A stretch of 64,000 bases of DNA, taken from positions 50,415 through 114,414 of the forward strand of contig MVRV01000182.1 of NCBI GenBank assembly GCA_002068015.1. Direction: 5' to 3'. The position numbers were made by a program, and so were the translations under genes. Origin of the DNA: Smithella sp. PtaU1.Bin162 (GTDB taxonomy: Bacteria; Desulfobacterota; Syntrophia; Syntrophales; Smithellaceae). The notes beneath the pieces were generated by a model. That model did no database searches, was not told the origin of the DNA, and saw nothing but the letters and a program-made list of their open reading frames with translations. Below, in pieces: positions 6,835 to 18,590 of this stretch (positions are counted from its first letter, which is position 1; every line of letters starts with the position of its first letter).

Positions 6835-7753
6835 TGAGTCCCCGCCCTGTCGTCTTCAGAAAGACGTCTTCCAGGTTAGTTTGCCGCAGATAATAATTTT
6901 CGCCGGCCATAGAACCGGCCAGCGTTCTCAGATATTCGAAGTCATTGGAAAACAGCCGCAGCACATGCTGCGACCGGTCAATCCGCACGTGCTTTTGCAG
7001 GGCGCCATTAAACAGGTCTTGCATCGCATCGGCATCCAACAATTCCAGTACATATTTCTCGATATTCTTCGACAATAGTTCTCTCGGCGGTCCTTCCAGT
7101 ATCCGCTGACCATTGTGCATTATCATCACTGTATCGCATATCTGAAAGGCCTCTTCCATGTAATGCGTCGTCAATAGTATTGTAGTTCCTTCTTTTTTCA
7201 AAAGCCGCAGTCTATCCCATATCAGATGCCTTACCTGCGGATCGAGTCCGGTTGTCGGTTCATCGAGTATCAGCAGACGCGGATTATTCAGCAGCGCTCT
7301 GGCTATTACCAGCCTGCGCTTCATTCCACCGGAGAGCTCCGTTATCCGTGAATTTGCCTTTTCGGAGAGTTCCAGAAAATCCAGCAGATAAGAAATCCGT
7401 TTTTTCGCAACCTTGGCTTCGATGTCGTAGAATTTTGAATAGATCATCAGGTTTTGGATAACATTCAACTCATCGTCGAGATTATTATCCTGCGGTACGA
7501 CGCCTGCGAGGTATTTAATCTTTAGCTCTTCATGCTTCGGGTCATAGCCGAAGATACTCATCCGGCTTTCCGGTTCTTTATCTCTGGTGCATTTGCCGTA
7601 GATGATATTCATCATCGTTGATTTGCCCGCCCCATTAGGTCCGAGAAAACCAAAACATGTTTGTGCCTCAACCTCAAAACTAAGGTTGTTCAATGCCAGT
7701 ATTTTAGGGAACTTCTTGCTTACGTTTTTTACAATAATTATCTTTTCCGCCAT
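6821..7753 (-). CDS. ABC exporter ATPase (NodI-like)
   Basis: This is a single ABC ATPase domain with Walker A GPNGAGKST, signature ELSGGMKRR and Walker B LLILDEPTTGLDPQ, followed by the C-terminal extension typical of NodI/CcmA-type exporters. It pairs with the ABC-2 permease downstream. The frame is open as far as 7867, but I place the start at ATG 7753 (MAEKIIIVKNVSKKFPK). That gives about 310 residues, the normal family length. The 38 upstream codons are unlike the family and lie over the promoter of the divergent efflux operon at 7851-7879. The gene order ATPase-permease with overlap suggests one short transcript. Confidence 0.9.
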   Translation of the reverse strand: MAEKIIIVKNVSKKFPKILALNNLSFEVEAQTCFGFLGPNGAGKSTMMNIIYGKCTRDKEPESRMSIFGYDPKHEELKIKYLAGVVPQDNNLDDELNVIQNLMIYSKFYDIEAKVAKKRISYLLDFLELSEKANSRITELSGGMKRRLVIARALLNNPRLLILDEPTTGLDPQVRHLIWDRLRLLKKEGTTILLTTHYMEEAFQICDTVMIMHNGQRILEGPPRELLSKNIEKYVLELLDADAMQDLFNGALQKHVRIDRSQHVLRLFSNDFEYLRTLAGSMAGENYYLRQTNLEDVFLKTTGRGLNETQ

Positions 7754-7850
7754 ACCGAAAGCATTTAGCAACTTTTTGCATGTTTTACTAGTGTTAATGC
7801 CGATAGTTACGGTTAGTAGGAAGAAATCATTATCTGGTTTTTGTTTTCTG

Positions 7851-7879
7851 TTGACACGTCTTGCCAATAAAAATATACT
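7851..7879 (+). promoter_or_regulatory. Sigma-70 promoter of the TolC-MFP-RND operon
   Basis: A perfect -35 box (TTGACA, 7851-7856) and a near-perfect -10 box (TATACT, 7874-7879) are separated by exactly 17 bases. Predicted transcription starts near 7886, giving a leader of about 40 bases before ATG 7925. It is among the best-matching promoters in the window. Confidence 0.78.
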
Positions 7880-7924
7880 CTTGCCGCAGTTTCTGAATAA
7901 AATAAGCAGGATTGCCAGGCCCGG

Positions 7925-9220
7925 ATGAAAAAAATCTTTTTTCTGACATTTTCTTTTATAATTCTTTCCTCAGGTTATGTTTTCCCGCAGGATGCGGTTA
8001 TCCGGGAAGGGGAAAATCTTTCCCTGGACCGCTGCGTGGAAATTGCCCTTAAGTATCATCCCGACCGGCTTTATTACAATTTCAGTGCCAGTGCCAAAGA
8101 AGCGCTTTGGGAGCAGGCCAAAAAAGAATACTATCCCCGGGTTGATCTCTCCTCCACCGGATATACACGCTATAACAAGATCTATAAAAATGATGACGAT
8201 GTCTATACGACCATTACGCCTAACCGGAACAGTTATGCCGCGGGGGTGACTCTTACGCAAAAGATTTATGACTTCGGCAAAAGAGAGGCGACAGTGGCGA
8301 CGAGCCGCTATTATTATGAATCGGCTCTTGCGGATATTGACGACAATACCCGAACGGTAATTAACGCTGTCCGGGAAGCCTACTATGAACTCTTGCGGAC
8401 CAAGCGGGAAAGGGCGGTTAATGAGGAAAAGGTGGAAAAATATCGGCTCCACAGTGAAAAGGCGCGCCTTTTTTATCAGGCCGGGACGAAATCGCGCTAT
8501 GATGTGACCAAGGCGGAAGTTGATTTGAGCAATGCCAAACTGGATCTGCTGCAATCGGAAAATGATCTCCAGCTCGCCGTGGTTTCTTTAAATAACGCCA
8601 TGGGCATTTTTGAAGCTCCGGTTTATGACCTTGTAGATAATCTGGAATACCGGAAGGCCGGGATCAATCTGGAGGAAGCACTCACTCAGGCCTATGAGCG
8701 GCGTCCGGATCTGCGGTCGCTTACGCAGCAATTGGAGGCGGCCAGGCAGGCACTCGAGGCGGCCAGGCGCGAATATTACCCCAGCATTAACGGAACGGCG
8801 GGCTATACTACCGACGGGAGTGAATATCCTTTATCTTCCGGCTGGAATGTCGGCATCAACCTCTCGCTAAATCTGTTTGAAGGTTTTGCGACAAAAAACA
8901 AGGTCGCGGAAAAAAATGCGGAGATCAAAAAAATTCAGGCCAAAATTGAAGCGCAGAAACTGCAGATAAATATGGAAGTCCGTAAAGCCTGGCTGAATAT
9001 GGCCAAAGCCTCGCAAAGCATTACCGATACCGAACTGCAGGTGCGGCAGGCGACGGAAAATCTGGAACTGGCCAATCTGAAATATGAAGCAGGGCTGAAC
9101 ACCCCGCTCGAAGTAACGGATGCCACTGTTTCCTATGGCGATGCGAAATTAAAGCACATTAAATCTCTCTACGAGTATAAAAAGGGAGAAGCGAATTTGG
9201 AAAAGGCGATAGGACGATAA
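7925..9220 (+). CDS. TolC-family outer membrane efflux protein
   Basis: This 431-residue protein starts with a signal peptide (MKKIFFLTFSFIILSSGYVFPQ). Two duplicated outer-membrane-efflux halves follow, rich in Ala, Gln and Glu coiled-coil helices. Typical TolC features are EVRKAWLNMAKAS in the second half and YEAGLNTPLEVTDA near residue 390. Trimers form the channel-tunnel that spans the outer membrane and connects to an RND pump through the membrane-fusion protein. Here those partners follow directly: the MFP starts four bases after the stop and the RND pump comes next. A strong sigma-70 promoter lies 40 bases upstream. The cargo cannot be inferred. Confidence 0.92.
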   Translation: MKKIFFLTFSFIILSSGYVFPQDAVIREGENLSLDRCVEIALKYHPDRLYYNFSASAKEALWEQAKKEYYPRVDLSSTGYTRYNKIYKNDDDVYTTITPNRNSYAAGVTLTQKIYDFGKREATVATSRYYYESALADIDDNTRTVINAVREAYYELLRTKRERAVNEEKVEKYRLHSEKARLFYQAGTKSRYDVTKAEVDLSNAKLDLLQSENDLQLAVVSLNNAMGIFEAPVYDLVDNLEYRKAGINLEEALTQAYERRPDLRSLTQQLEAARQALEAARREYYPSINGTAGYTTDGSEYPLSSGWNVGINLSLNLFEGFATKNKVAEKNAEIKKIQAKIEAQKLQINMEVRKAWLNMAKASQSITDTELQVRQATENLELANLKYEAGLNTPLEVTDATVSYGDAKLKHIKSLYEYKKGEANLEKAIGR

Positions 9221-9223
9221 CAA

Positions 9224-10339
9224 ATGAAAGAATCGCGATTATTACACTTCAGTAGTGCAGTTTTAATATTCCTGCTTTGTTTAGCCTGCGGGAAAGGGGA
9301 ACAGGCGCAGACTGGTTATCCGGAAGTAGCGGTCCATATGGCGCAGGCGGTTAAAAAGGATGTGCCGGTCGAAATAACGACAGTGGGCACCGTGGAAGCT
9401 TACCGTTCGATTACCGTTGCTCCCCTGGTTACCGGCCAGATTCAGGATATTTCTTTCCGGGAGGGTCAGGATGTGAAAAAGGGCGACCTCCTTTTCACCA
9501 TCGATCCTTCATCCTTTAGAGAAGAATTGCGCAAAGCCGAGGCCACACTTGCCAAAGAGCAGGCGCAGCTTAAAAACTATGAGGCCGAAGCCGCCCGGTA
9601 TGACTTTCTCATGGAAAAAGGTGCGGTATCCAAATCGGAATATGATAAAAACAAAACCAGTGCGGCCGTTCAGGAGGCGTTTGTAGCCAGCTGCAAGGCG
9701 GCGGTGGAAGATGCCAAACTCAAACTGACCTATTGTTCCGTCCGGGCACCGATCGACGGACGGGCCGGTGCCTATCAGGTTAATAAAGGCACTGTTGTCA
9801 CCGCCAATTCCACAAGCCTTGTTTCTCTCAATCAAATGGTTCCCGTTTACGTAAAATTTACCGTACCGGAAAAATGGTTTCCGGAAATAAAGAAATACAA
9901 CGCCACGGGGTCTCTGGCCGTTAAAGCAAGTCTTTCCGGCTATAGTGAAGGTGAAAAAGACGGAAAACTGGAGTTTATCGATAACACGGTTGATCCGGAA
10001 ACGGGTGTTATCAAGCTAAAAGCGCTTTTTCCCAATGCGGACCGATTTCTGTGGCCGGGACAGTTCGTAAATGTCAGCCTGTGGTTGACAATCGAGCAGG
10101 GTGCCGTCGTAGTGCCTGCTGCCGCAGTACAATTAGCGCAGGACAGCAAATATGTTTTCGTTGTCGGGGCGGATAAGACGGTCCGCAGAAGTCCGGTTGT
10201 TGTGGACAGGCTTTACGGCAAGGAAGCGGTTATCGCGGGCGGTGTCAAAGCCGGTGATCTCGTTGTAACCGACGGCCACTTCAAATTGCGGGAAGGCTTT
10301 AAAGTGGTGGCGGCGCAGGATAGTAAAAAATCCAGATAA
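9224..10339 (+). CDS. RND efflux periplasmic adaptor (membrane fusion protein)
   Basis: This 371-residue AcrA/MexA-type adaptor is a lipoprotein: its signal peptide ends in the lipobox LLCLACGKG, with Cys near residue 22. It then shows the first half of the lipoyl domain (GTVEAYRSITVAPLVTGQI), an alpha-helical hairpin (about 100-165) with KAEATLAKEQAQLKNYEAE, the second lipoyl half (APIDGRAGAYQVNKGTVV), a beta-barrel and a membrane-proximal domain (VVVPAAAVQL). It links the RND pump to TolC in the periplasm. It begins four bases after the TolC-like stop and is followed within 20 bases by the pump, so the three genes form one operon. Confidence 0.93.
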   Translation: MKESRLLHFSSAVLIFLLCLACGKGEQAQTGYPEVAVHMAQAVKKDVPVEITTVGTVEAYRSITVAPLVTGQIQDISFREGQDVKKGDLLFTIDPSSFREELRKAEATLAKEQAQLKNYEAEAARYDFLMEKGAVSKSEYDKNKTSAAVQEAFVASCKAAVEDAKLKLTYCSVRAPIDGRAGAYQVNKGTVVTANSTSLVSLNQMVPVYVKFTVPEKWFPEIKKYNATGSLAVKASLSGYSEGEKDGKLEFIDNTVDPETGVIKLKALFPNADRFLWPGQFVNVSLWLTIEQGAVVVPAAAVQLAQDSKYVFVVGADKTVRRSPVVVDRLYGKEAVIAGGVKAGDLVVTDGHFKLREGFKVVAAQDSKKSR

Positions 10340-10357
10340 CAGAACAGGAAAAACACT

Positions 10358-13300
10358 TTGAACTTGTCGGAAGCATGGATACGCAGGCCGGTTATGACCA
10401 TTCTGGTCATGGTGAGCGTTTTATTTTTCGGTATTTTCAGCTATCGCAGCCTGCCGATCAATAATCTGCCCAACGTTGATTATCCGACGATACAGGTGAC
10501 GGCAAACGTACCGGGCGCGAGCCCCGAAACTATGGCTTCAGTCGTCGCCACGCCGCTCGAAAAAGAATTTACTAAAATCGCCGGTTTGGAATCAATGTCT
10601 TCCCAAAACACGCTGGGGCAGACCACCATCACCCTGCAATTTTCTCTGGAAAAAAATATTGATGCCGCGGCGCAGGATGTTAATACGGCAATTTCCGCCT
10701 CCCGCGGGCTCCTGCCGGACAGCACAACCATGCCCAATCCGCCCACCTACAAGAAAACTAATCCCGCCGATCAGCCGATCATGTATTTTATTATGACTTC
10801 CGAGAGCATGCCCATGTCGGAAGTTCAGGATTATGCCGAATCTTTTGTGACGGGATATCTTTCCACGATCGACGGTGTTGCGGAAGTCAAAGTTATGGGG
10901 TCGCAGAAAAAGGCCTTCCGCATCAAGATCGATCCCGACGCCATGGCGGCCAAAGGCATCGGTTTAAATGAAGTCGCCGATGCCGTTAAACTCAATAATG
11001 TCAATATGCCGGGCGGATCGCTCGACGGTGACTACCAGAATGTCACACTCGATTCCGGAGGCCAGCTGACATCGGCTGCCGCATACAACAAACTGGTCAT
11101 CACAAGGAAAAACGGGAACCCCGTCCGCATCGAAGATATCGGCCGCGCCGTTGACGGCGTGGATTATGAAAAGGCCAAACTCTGGTTTTTGACCAGAGAC
11201 AAGCAGTATACGGCGATTGTGCTGGCCATTTCCAAACAACCCGGCTCCAACACGGTGCGGATCGCCGAGGATATTCGCAAAGCCGTGCCGCGGCTTACCG
11301 CTATGATGCCCAAGGCGATCGAAATCTTTCTGCTTTACGACCAGTCCGTCTATATTAATGAGTCCATCGAAGATGTTCAGTTTACGCTGCTTTTGACGAT
11401 CGGACTCGTTATTCTGGTTATCTTTCTTTTTATCCGCTCCTGGAAGCCGACGATCATCCCGGGTATTGCCGTGCCGCTTTCCATTATCGCCACTTTTGCC
11501 GTAATGTATAAGCTGGGTTACAGCCTCAACAACCTCTCGCTGATGGCACTTACGCTATCAGTCGGTTTTGTCGTGGACGATGCCGTCGTCATGATGGAGA
11601 ATATTATCCGGCGCATGGAAATGGGCGAATCGGCGATGGAGGCATCGCTCATCGGTTCCAAGGAGATCGGCTTTACGATTCTTTCCATGACACTTTCGCT
11701 GATTGTGGTTTTTATTCCGATTCTTTTCATGGGCGGAATTATCGGACGCCTGTTCCGCGAATTTGCCGTGAGTATTGGTGTGGCGATCCTGGTTTCCGGT
11801 ATCATTTCGCTTACCCTGACGCCCATGCTGTGCAGCCGGATGCTCCAAGGAGTTACCGAAAAAAAGAAGGGGCGTTTTTATGAATTTTCGGAACGCATAT
11901 TCGAAGGCATGCTGGATTTCTACAGCCGGAGCCTGAAATGGGTGCTGGTGCATCGCCGCTGGGCTCTCCTCTTCACTCTGGTAACGATAGCCGCTTCGGT
12001 TTTTCTCTTTATGATGGTTAAAAAAGGATTTATTCCCTCGCAGGATCAGGATTATTTCCTGGTGGCAAGCCAGGCCGATGACAGGGTTTCCTTCGATTAC
12101 ATGGTGGCGCATCAGGAAATCATCAACGGCATGCTGCGCAAAGAGCCTGATACCAAGGCGGTATTTGCCTATGTCGGCGGCGGAAGCAACAACAGCGGAT
12201 TTGCTCTCATTACGCTCAACGAAGGGAGTAAGCGCAAGGAGTCGGTAGATCAGATCATCAACAGGATTCGTCCGGAAATTAATTCCGTTCCGGGAGTTAT
12301 GGCGTTTCCCTTCAACCCGCCGCCCATCAGTGTGGGGGGAAGGCACACCAATGCCGCCTGGCAGTTTACTCTGCAAACGAATAACCTGAGTGAACTGTAT
12401 ACTTATGCCGAACGGATGAAAGACAAGATGGCCGCCCTGCCGGGGCTGGCCGATGTGCAATCCGATGTGCAGGTCAAGAGTCCCAGAATCCAGATTGAAG
12501 TAGACAGGGAAAAAGCGGCCGCACTGGGATTGAACTTCAGCAAAATTCAGGAAATGCTTTTTTCCGCCTTCGGTTCGCGGTCGGTATCCACAATTTACTC
12601 GACCAGCAATGAATATTACGTTTATCTGGAACTGGCCGAGGAGTTTCGCCGTGATCCGTCGGCTCTTGCCAAGTTGTACATCAAATCCGATAAGGGCAAG
12701 TTGGTTCCGCTTTCCACCATCGCCCGGATCGAAGAAAAAGTTGTCCCTTTATCGGTGAATCATTCCGGGCAGCTTCCTTCCGCCACCATCTCATTTAATC
12801 TCCGCGAAGGGTATCCGATTGATAAGGCAATGGAGGCGATAAACGGTCTGGCGCGCACGGAATTGCCGGCCAATATAACCGGCCAGTTTGAAGGTGCAGG
12901 TGCGGCCTTCAGCCAGTCCTTCGGCAATCTCGGCTTTCTGCTCCTGGTAACCGTTTTTATCATTTATGTTGTTTTGGGCATTCTTTATGAAAGCTTCATT
13001 CACCCCGTCACGATTCTTTCGGCTCTGCCGCTTGCAGGATTCGGGGCGATTCTTTCACTGCTTGTCTTTAACCTGGAACTCGATATTTATGCCTTTGTCG
13101 GAATCATCATGCTGGTGGGATTGGTCAAGAAAAACGGTATTATGATGGTTGATTTTGCTCTCGAAGCGGAGAAAAAAGAAAATCTCGATGCGGAAGCATC
13201 AATATACCAGGCCTGTATTATCCGCTTCCGCCCGATTATGATGACGACAATGGCGGCGCTTTTGGGTGCGCTGCCTATCGCCATCGGCTTCGGTGCGGGT

Positions 13301-13438
13301 GGATCTTCCCGTCAGCCGCTGGGGGTGGCGGTGGTCGGCGGACTGCTTTTTTCGCAAATGCTCACCTTATATGTAACTCCTGTTTTCTACATCTATCTGG
13401 ATAAACTGAACCGCCGGAGACGCAAGTCCGGCCGGTAA
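10358..13438 (+). CDS. RND-family inner membrane efflux pump (MdtB/MdtC-like HAE1)
   Basis: This 1026-residue RND pump has twelve predicted membrane segments and two large periplasmic loops. The start is TTG 10358 (MNLSEAWIRRPVMT), with an aggaaa-type ribosome site. The N-terminal SLPINNLPNVDYPTIQVTANVPGASPETM is typical of HAE1 pumps. The proton-relay Asp pair is present in VGFVVDDAVVMMENI near residue 405, and FREFAVSIGVAILVSGIISLTLTP follows in TM6. It probably exports hydrophobic drugs, solvents or metabolites using the proton gradient, together with the upstream adaptor and channel. The closest resemblance by eye is MdtB/MdtC, but only one pump subunit is encoded, so it should be a homotrimer. 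Confidence 0.93.
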   Translation: MNLSEAWIRRPVMTILVMVSVLFFGIFSYRSLPINNLPNVDYPTIQVTANVPGASPETMASVVATPLEKEFTKIAGLESMSSQNTLGQTTITLQFSLEKNIDAAAQDVNTAISASRGLLPDSTTMPNPPTYKKTNPADQPIMYFIMTSESMPMSEVQDYAESFVTGYLSTIDGVAEVKVMGSQKKAFRIKIDPDAMAAKGIGLNEVADAVKLNNVNMPGGSLDGDYQNVTLDSGGQLTSAAAYNKLVITRKNGNPVRIEDIGRAVDGVDYEKAKLWFLTRDKQYTAIVLAISKQPGSNTVRIAEDIRKAVPRLTAMMPKAIEIFLLYDQSVYINESIEDVQFTLLLTIGLVILVIFLFIRSWKPTIIPGIAVPLSIIATFAVMYKLGYSLNNLSLMALTLSVGFVVDDAVVMMENIIRRMEMGESAMEASLIGSKEIGFTILSMTLSLIVVFIPILFMGGIIGRLFREFAVSIGVAILVSGIISLTLTPMLCSRMLQGVTEKKKGRFYEFSERIFEGMLDFYSRSLKWVLVHRRWALLFTLVTIAASVFLFMMVKKGFIPSQDQDYFLVASQADDRVSFDYMVAHQEIINGMLRKEPDTKAVFAYVGGGSNNSGFALITLNEGSKRKESVDQIINRIRPEINSVPGVMAFPFNPPPISVGGRHTNAAWQFTLQTNNLSELYTYAERMKDKMAALPGLADVQSDVQVKSPRIQIEVDREKAAALGLNFSKIQEMLFSAFGSRSVSTIYSTSNEYYVYLELAEEFRRDPSALAKLYIKSDKGKLVPLSTIARIEEKVVPLSVNHSGQLPSATISFNLREGYPIDKAMEAINGLARTELPANITGQFEGAGAAFSQSFGNLGFLLLVTVFIIYVVLGILYESFIHPVTILSALPLAGFGAILSLLVFNLELDIYAFVGIIMLVGLVKKNGIMMVDFALEAEKKENLDAEASIYQACIIRFRPIMMTTMAALLGALPIAIGFGAGGSSRQPLGVAVVGGLLFSQMLTLYVTPVFYIYLDKLNRRRRKSGR

Positions 13439-13519
13439 TCCGACCATCCAATAGCTTACCGGACACGCCGTCATACAAATTACCGCATGGGAGACTGTGC
13501 CGCAATGTAAAGAATAGAC

Positions 13520-13710
13520 GGCCTGTTGCCCGAATCTCTTTTGCACTTACCGGAAACGTTTTTGATGAATTCTACGGCTTGTGTGAGGCGCCTTCAAAAC
13601 TCGCCTTCGGCTCCAACAATTGAAGTCGCTGATCTTTCACTTCGCCAAGATTCATTGCAAAAACGTTTCAAAGGACGTGGCAAAAGAGGTAACTTTTTGA
13701 GCAACAGGCC
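13520..13710. repeat. 191-bp imperfect palindromic element
   Basis: The ends ggcctgttgc (13520-13529) and gcaacaggcc (13701-13710) are perfect inverted repeats. Moving inward, ctcttttgc pairs with gcaaaagag, gaaacgttttt with aaaaacgtttc, and atgaat with attcat, interrupted by small bulges. The whole element could fold into a stem of about 55 bp with a loop of about 75 bases. No protein is supported inside. The shape fits a MITE-like or REP-derived element. It lies between convergent genes: the RND operon and the lipase-like lipoprotein. Confidence 0.6.
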
Positions 13711-13793
13711 ATAGGGATGCTACAGACAACTTCTCTACTGAGCACGGTTGTATCCGCAATACGTTTTGATCGGGGATTTGATTCATGAATGTT

Positions 13794-15686
13794 TTACTGC
13801 AATACAAGACGGAACGATGATGTTGGGACAAATTCGCCGGGTTGGGATTTGACCTTTATCCGGAAAGCTTTGCAGCCTTCGGCATCAATTTCCAGATCAT
13901 AAACGCCCGCCGGAACATCGAAAAAAGCAAATTGATTTTTAAACGCAAAATCTCTGGAGGAAAGAAATGTCGCGAGCACCTGCCGGTCGCTCATTGTGTT
14001 TACGGGAACGAGACTCCGCTCAAGTCCTGTGCCCGTCAATTTAATTTTGCGGATTTTCACGTGCTCCGGCAAATCTTTATCAAAACCCCAGAAGCTGTCA
14101 TCAGCAGATGTTGAGGCTGCTATAACACCGGCAACCATTCCCTGCGGTTTTAATGTAAATCGCGCTTCCTCGATCTTTCCCGGCTTTATATCCAGAGTTA
14201 TTTTATCCGGTTCGGTTTTAAAGCCTAAAGCACAAAGACTTACATCATATTTTTTGGGGACAATAGCTCCTGTTTCCTGCTGCGGCAGAAAGGGATTGAT
14301 TTTGAGCTGGGTTTCCCGTTCTTCGGTTCCGGCAGGAGCAAGCACAAGAGCCATCTGGGAGGGGATTTTTATATCCGGCGGATCAAAAGCATGCTGAACA
14401 TTTACGTAGCCTTTGGAACGGGCATGAGTCTTTCCCCTGTTTGCCTCCGTACTGGCCAGAACGGCTTTAAATTGAGCCATCATTTCCGGGCTGGAAAGAA
14501 TACTGATATGATCTTCATTAAGGCCGGTAACTTTGAGGGCATCGGCCTGTGCTCTTAAATCCAGCATGCTCTCCAGAGTAACCGTATTGTCATTGTTGGG
14601 CCGAAACAGACTGCCGCCGCCCCTGTGCCCGAAAAACAAGTAGTAATGTATCGAGGAGTCGATTTTTGCGGCAAACACCCGCCTGATGAATTCACTGTCC
14701 GGCACTACATCTTTCCAGCTGGGAATAACCGCGGGTGAATTATCGACACCCGTTTTCGCCCGTGCCTCACCACCCCAGGGTGTGGAAATAGAAACAAAGA
14801 GATTTAAAGAATCGTGAAAATTATCTTTTTCGAGAATGGCGGAACGGGAGACCAGTCCTCCCATGCTGTGCGCGACAACATAGAGTGATTCGAATTCATA
14901 TCTTCTGTAAAGTTCGTAAAGCTTCGTGCGCAGAATGAATGATATGGTATCCAGCCGTGCACCGGATGGATAATAAAAAACCCAGGGTGAATAACGCGCG
15001 CGGTCAATGTTTTTGATGAAATAAAACCAATCCTGAGGTGAGCCCGCTGCGCCATGGACGAAAAGAATCGGAATCTTCTTTGCATCGTAAGGTTCCAGAA
15101 AATAAATATTGCAGCCCGCCCGTTTAAAAAATTCGAGCGGCGTCCAGAAACCGGCAATACCCATTTCGGCGGAAAATACCGGATCAGTAATATCAGCCAA
15201 AGCGCCCGCGGATGTCGATGGTTTTCTTTTTCCACCGGAAAATTCAATGAGCACATTGGCAAAAGACGAAACCGGCTGTTTTGCTTTTGCAGCCAGAAGA
15301 ATATCCAGCCCGAAGACAGCGCCACCGGCCTGAGTTTTTACTTTATCGGGTTTCCCGAAATAGCCGGCCCATTCACCCCGGTTGTAGGAAAAATCGCCGT
15401 TACTATCTTCAAAGGCAAAAAGTTCATAGTTTCCGTCCGGAACCAGTATTTCATATTGGCCGGGCCCGGATAACACGGAGTAATCGGCAATAGTTACAAT
15501 ACCATTGTTGTTACCGTAGGCAACGACAACAATGGGTTTTTTTAAAGGAGATGGGCTGACGATCTCACCGAACAGCAGACAGGAATCCTTGGAAAACTGA
15601 ACATCCTCCCGCAGTTTGATGAGTGCGCAGCCGTGAAGGCTCCAGAAAATAATAAGCAGAAAACAGATACTGATAAACCGGCGCAT
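13794..15686 (-). CDS. Lipase-like alpha/beta-hydrolase lipoprotein
   Basis: This 630-residue protein has a lipoprotein signal peptide (lipobox SLHGC, Cys near residue 20). A beta-rich domain resembling transthyretin or CNA repeats follows (YGNNNGIVTIADYSVLSG to FAFEDSNGDFSYNRGE). The middle is an alpha/beta hydrolase of the PGAP1/lipase class: oxyanion region ILFVHGAAGSPQDW near 210 and nucleophile elbow VVAHSMGGLVSRS near 270. A candidate His is in LNEDHISIL. The C-terminal 200 residues are again beta-rich. It probably hydrolyses an ester or lipid at the cell envelope. It stands alone and converges on the RND operon across the 191-bp palindrome. Confidence 0.82.
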   Translation of the reverse strand: MRRFISICFLLIIFWSLHGCALIKLREDVQFSKDSCLLFGEIVSPSPLKKPIVVVAYGNNNGIVTIADYSVLSGPGQYEILVPDGNYELFAFEDSNGDFSYNRGEWAGYFGKPDKVKTQAGGAVFGLDILLAAKAKQPVSSFANVLIEFSGGKRKPSTSAGALADITDPVFSAEMGIAGFWTPLEFFKRAGCNIYFLEPYDAKKIPILFVHGAAGSPQDWFYFIKNIDRARYSPWVFYYPSGARLDTISFILRTKLYELYRRYEFESLYVVAHSMGGLVSRSAILEKDNFHDSLNLFVSISTPWGGEARAKTGVDNSPAVIPSWKDVVPDSEFIRRVFAAKIDSSIHYYLFFGHRGGGSLFRPNNDNTVTLESMLDLRAQADALKVTGLNEDHISILSSPEMMAQFKAVLASTEANRGKTHARSKGYVNVQHAFDPPDIKIPSQMALVLAPAGTEERETQLKINPFLPQQETGAIVPKKYDVSLCALGFKTEPDKITLDIKPGKIEEARFTLKPQGMVAGVIAASTSADDSFWGFDKDLPEHVKIRKIKLTGTGLERSLVPVNTMSDRQVLATFLSSRDFAFKNQFAFFDVPAGVYDLEIDAEGCKAFRIKVKSQPGEFVPTSSFRLVLQ

Positions 15687-16011
15687 TTTTCATCCTGATA
15701 AATCGGTGAATACGAAAATATTAGCGATATTAGACTTTGTTGCACTCTATCAGATTAAGTCCGTCCCGGCAAGGGTAACCGACAATTTGTGCAACGAACA
15801 CACAATCAGATATTTTCGTATCGGCAAAAGATATTGGGAAAATTCTTGACAAAAATATTGGGCAGGGGCAATAGCTGTAAAACTATGATATATTGCTTGG
15901 AAATGATGAAATAGCAATATTTGGAAAAGCGTGCTTTCTCCAACTAAACTCCGCAGAGGAGCAGCAATATTATAAAAATGTCCGGTAATTTCGGATATCC
16001 GTGGAAATGAA
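15687..16011. other. Divergent intergenic region before mnmA
   Basis: This AT-rich region separates the minus-strand lipoprotein from mnmA. A TTGACA at 15846-15851 is the best -35 candidate on the plus strand, but only a weak hexamer lies 17 bases downstream, so I do not assign a promoter. Several short inverted repeats around atattgc are visible. No ORF is convincing. Confidence 0.35.
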
Positions 16012-18364
<2,353 letters not shown>

Positions 18365-18458
18365 ATTTCAAGAAAGCGAAGACATGGTTTGCTGCATCGC
18401 TACAAGATAAAATTAAAATATTTATAAAAAATATCGTCGGATAATTTGCTCCTGGTCA

Positions 18459-18487
18459 TTGACAATTTTAAATTATATTGCTAGTTA
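18459..18487 (+). promoter_or_regulatory. Probable promoter of the thiM riboswitch operon
   Basis: TTGACA (18459-18464) is followed after 17 bases by TAGTTA with an extended TG-n motif (tgctagtta). The -10 hexamer is weak, but transcription would start near 18494, just before the riboswitch, which supports the call. Confidence 0.5.
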
Positions 18488-18498
18488 GGATGAAAATT

Positions 18499-18574
18499 GG
18501 GGTGGCATCTGTTTAGCGATGTCTGAGATCATACCCGTCGAACCTGATCCGGATAATGCCGGTGTAGGGAAAAG
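18499..18574 (+). ncRNA. TPP riboswitch (THI element) upstream of thiM
   Basis: The conserved THI-box parts appear in order: ggggtgg, then ctgagatcatacccg, gaacctgatc, cggataatgccgg and gtagggaa. The 5' gggg and the conserved CUGAGA/ACCUGAUC blocks form the pyrimidine- and pyrophosphate-sensing arms. A strong terminator follows. Its loop contains ccctac, complementary to the gtaggg at the 3' end of the aptamer, which gives an obvious anti-terminator pairing when TPP is absent. Ligand-bound RNA should terminate, lowering thiM-thiE expression. Confidence 0.95.
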
Positions 18575-18590
18575 ATAGACCGGACAGTGA

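Noticed and set aside
11558..12460. A 300-codon minus-strand ORF inside the RND pump gene
   Set aside because: It is antisense to a clearly conserved pump, and its translation is His/Arg-rich nonsense typical of shadow frames.
15846..15874. A promoter for mnmA beginning with TTGACA
   Set aside because: There is no acceptable -10 box at 16-18 bases; the hexamer there is caatag.
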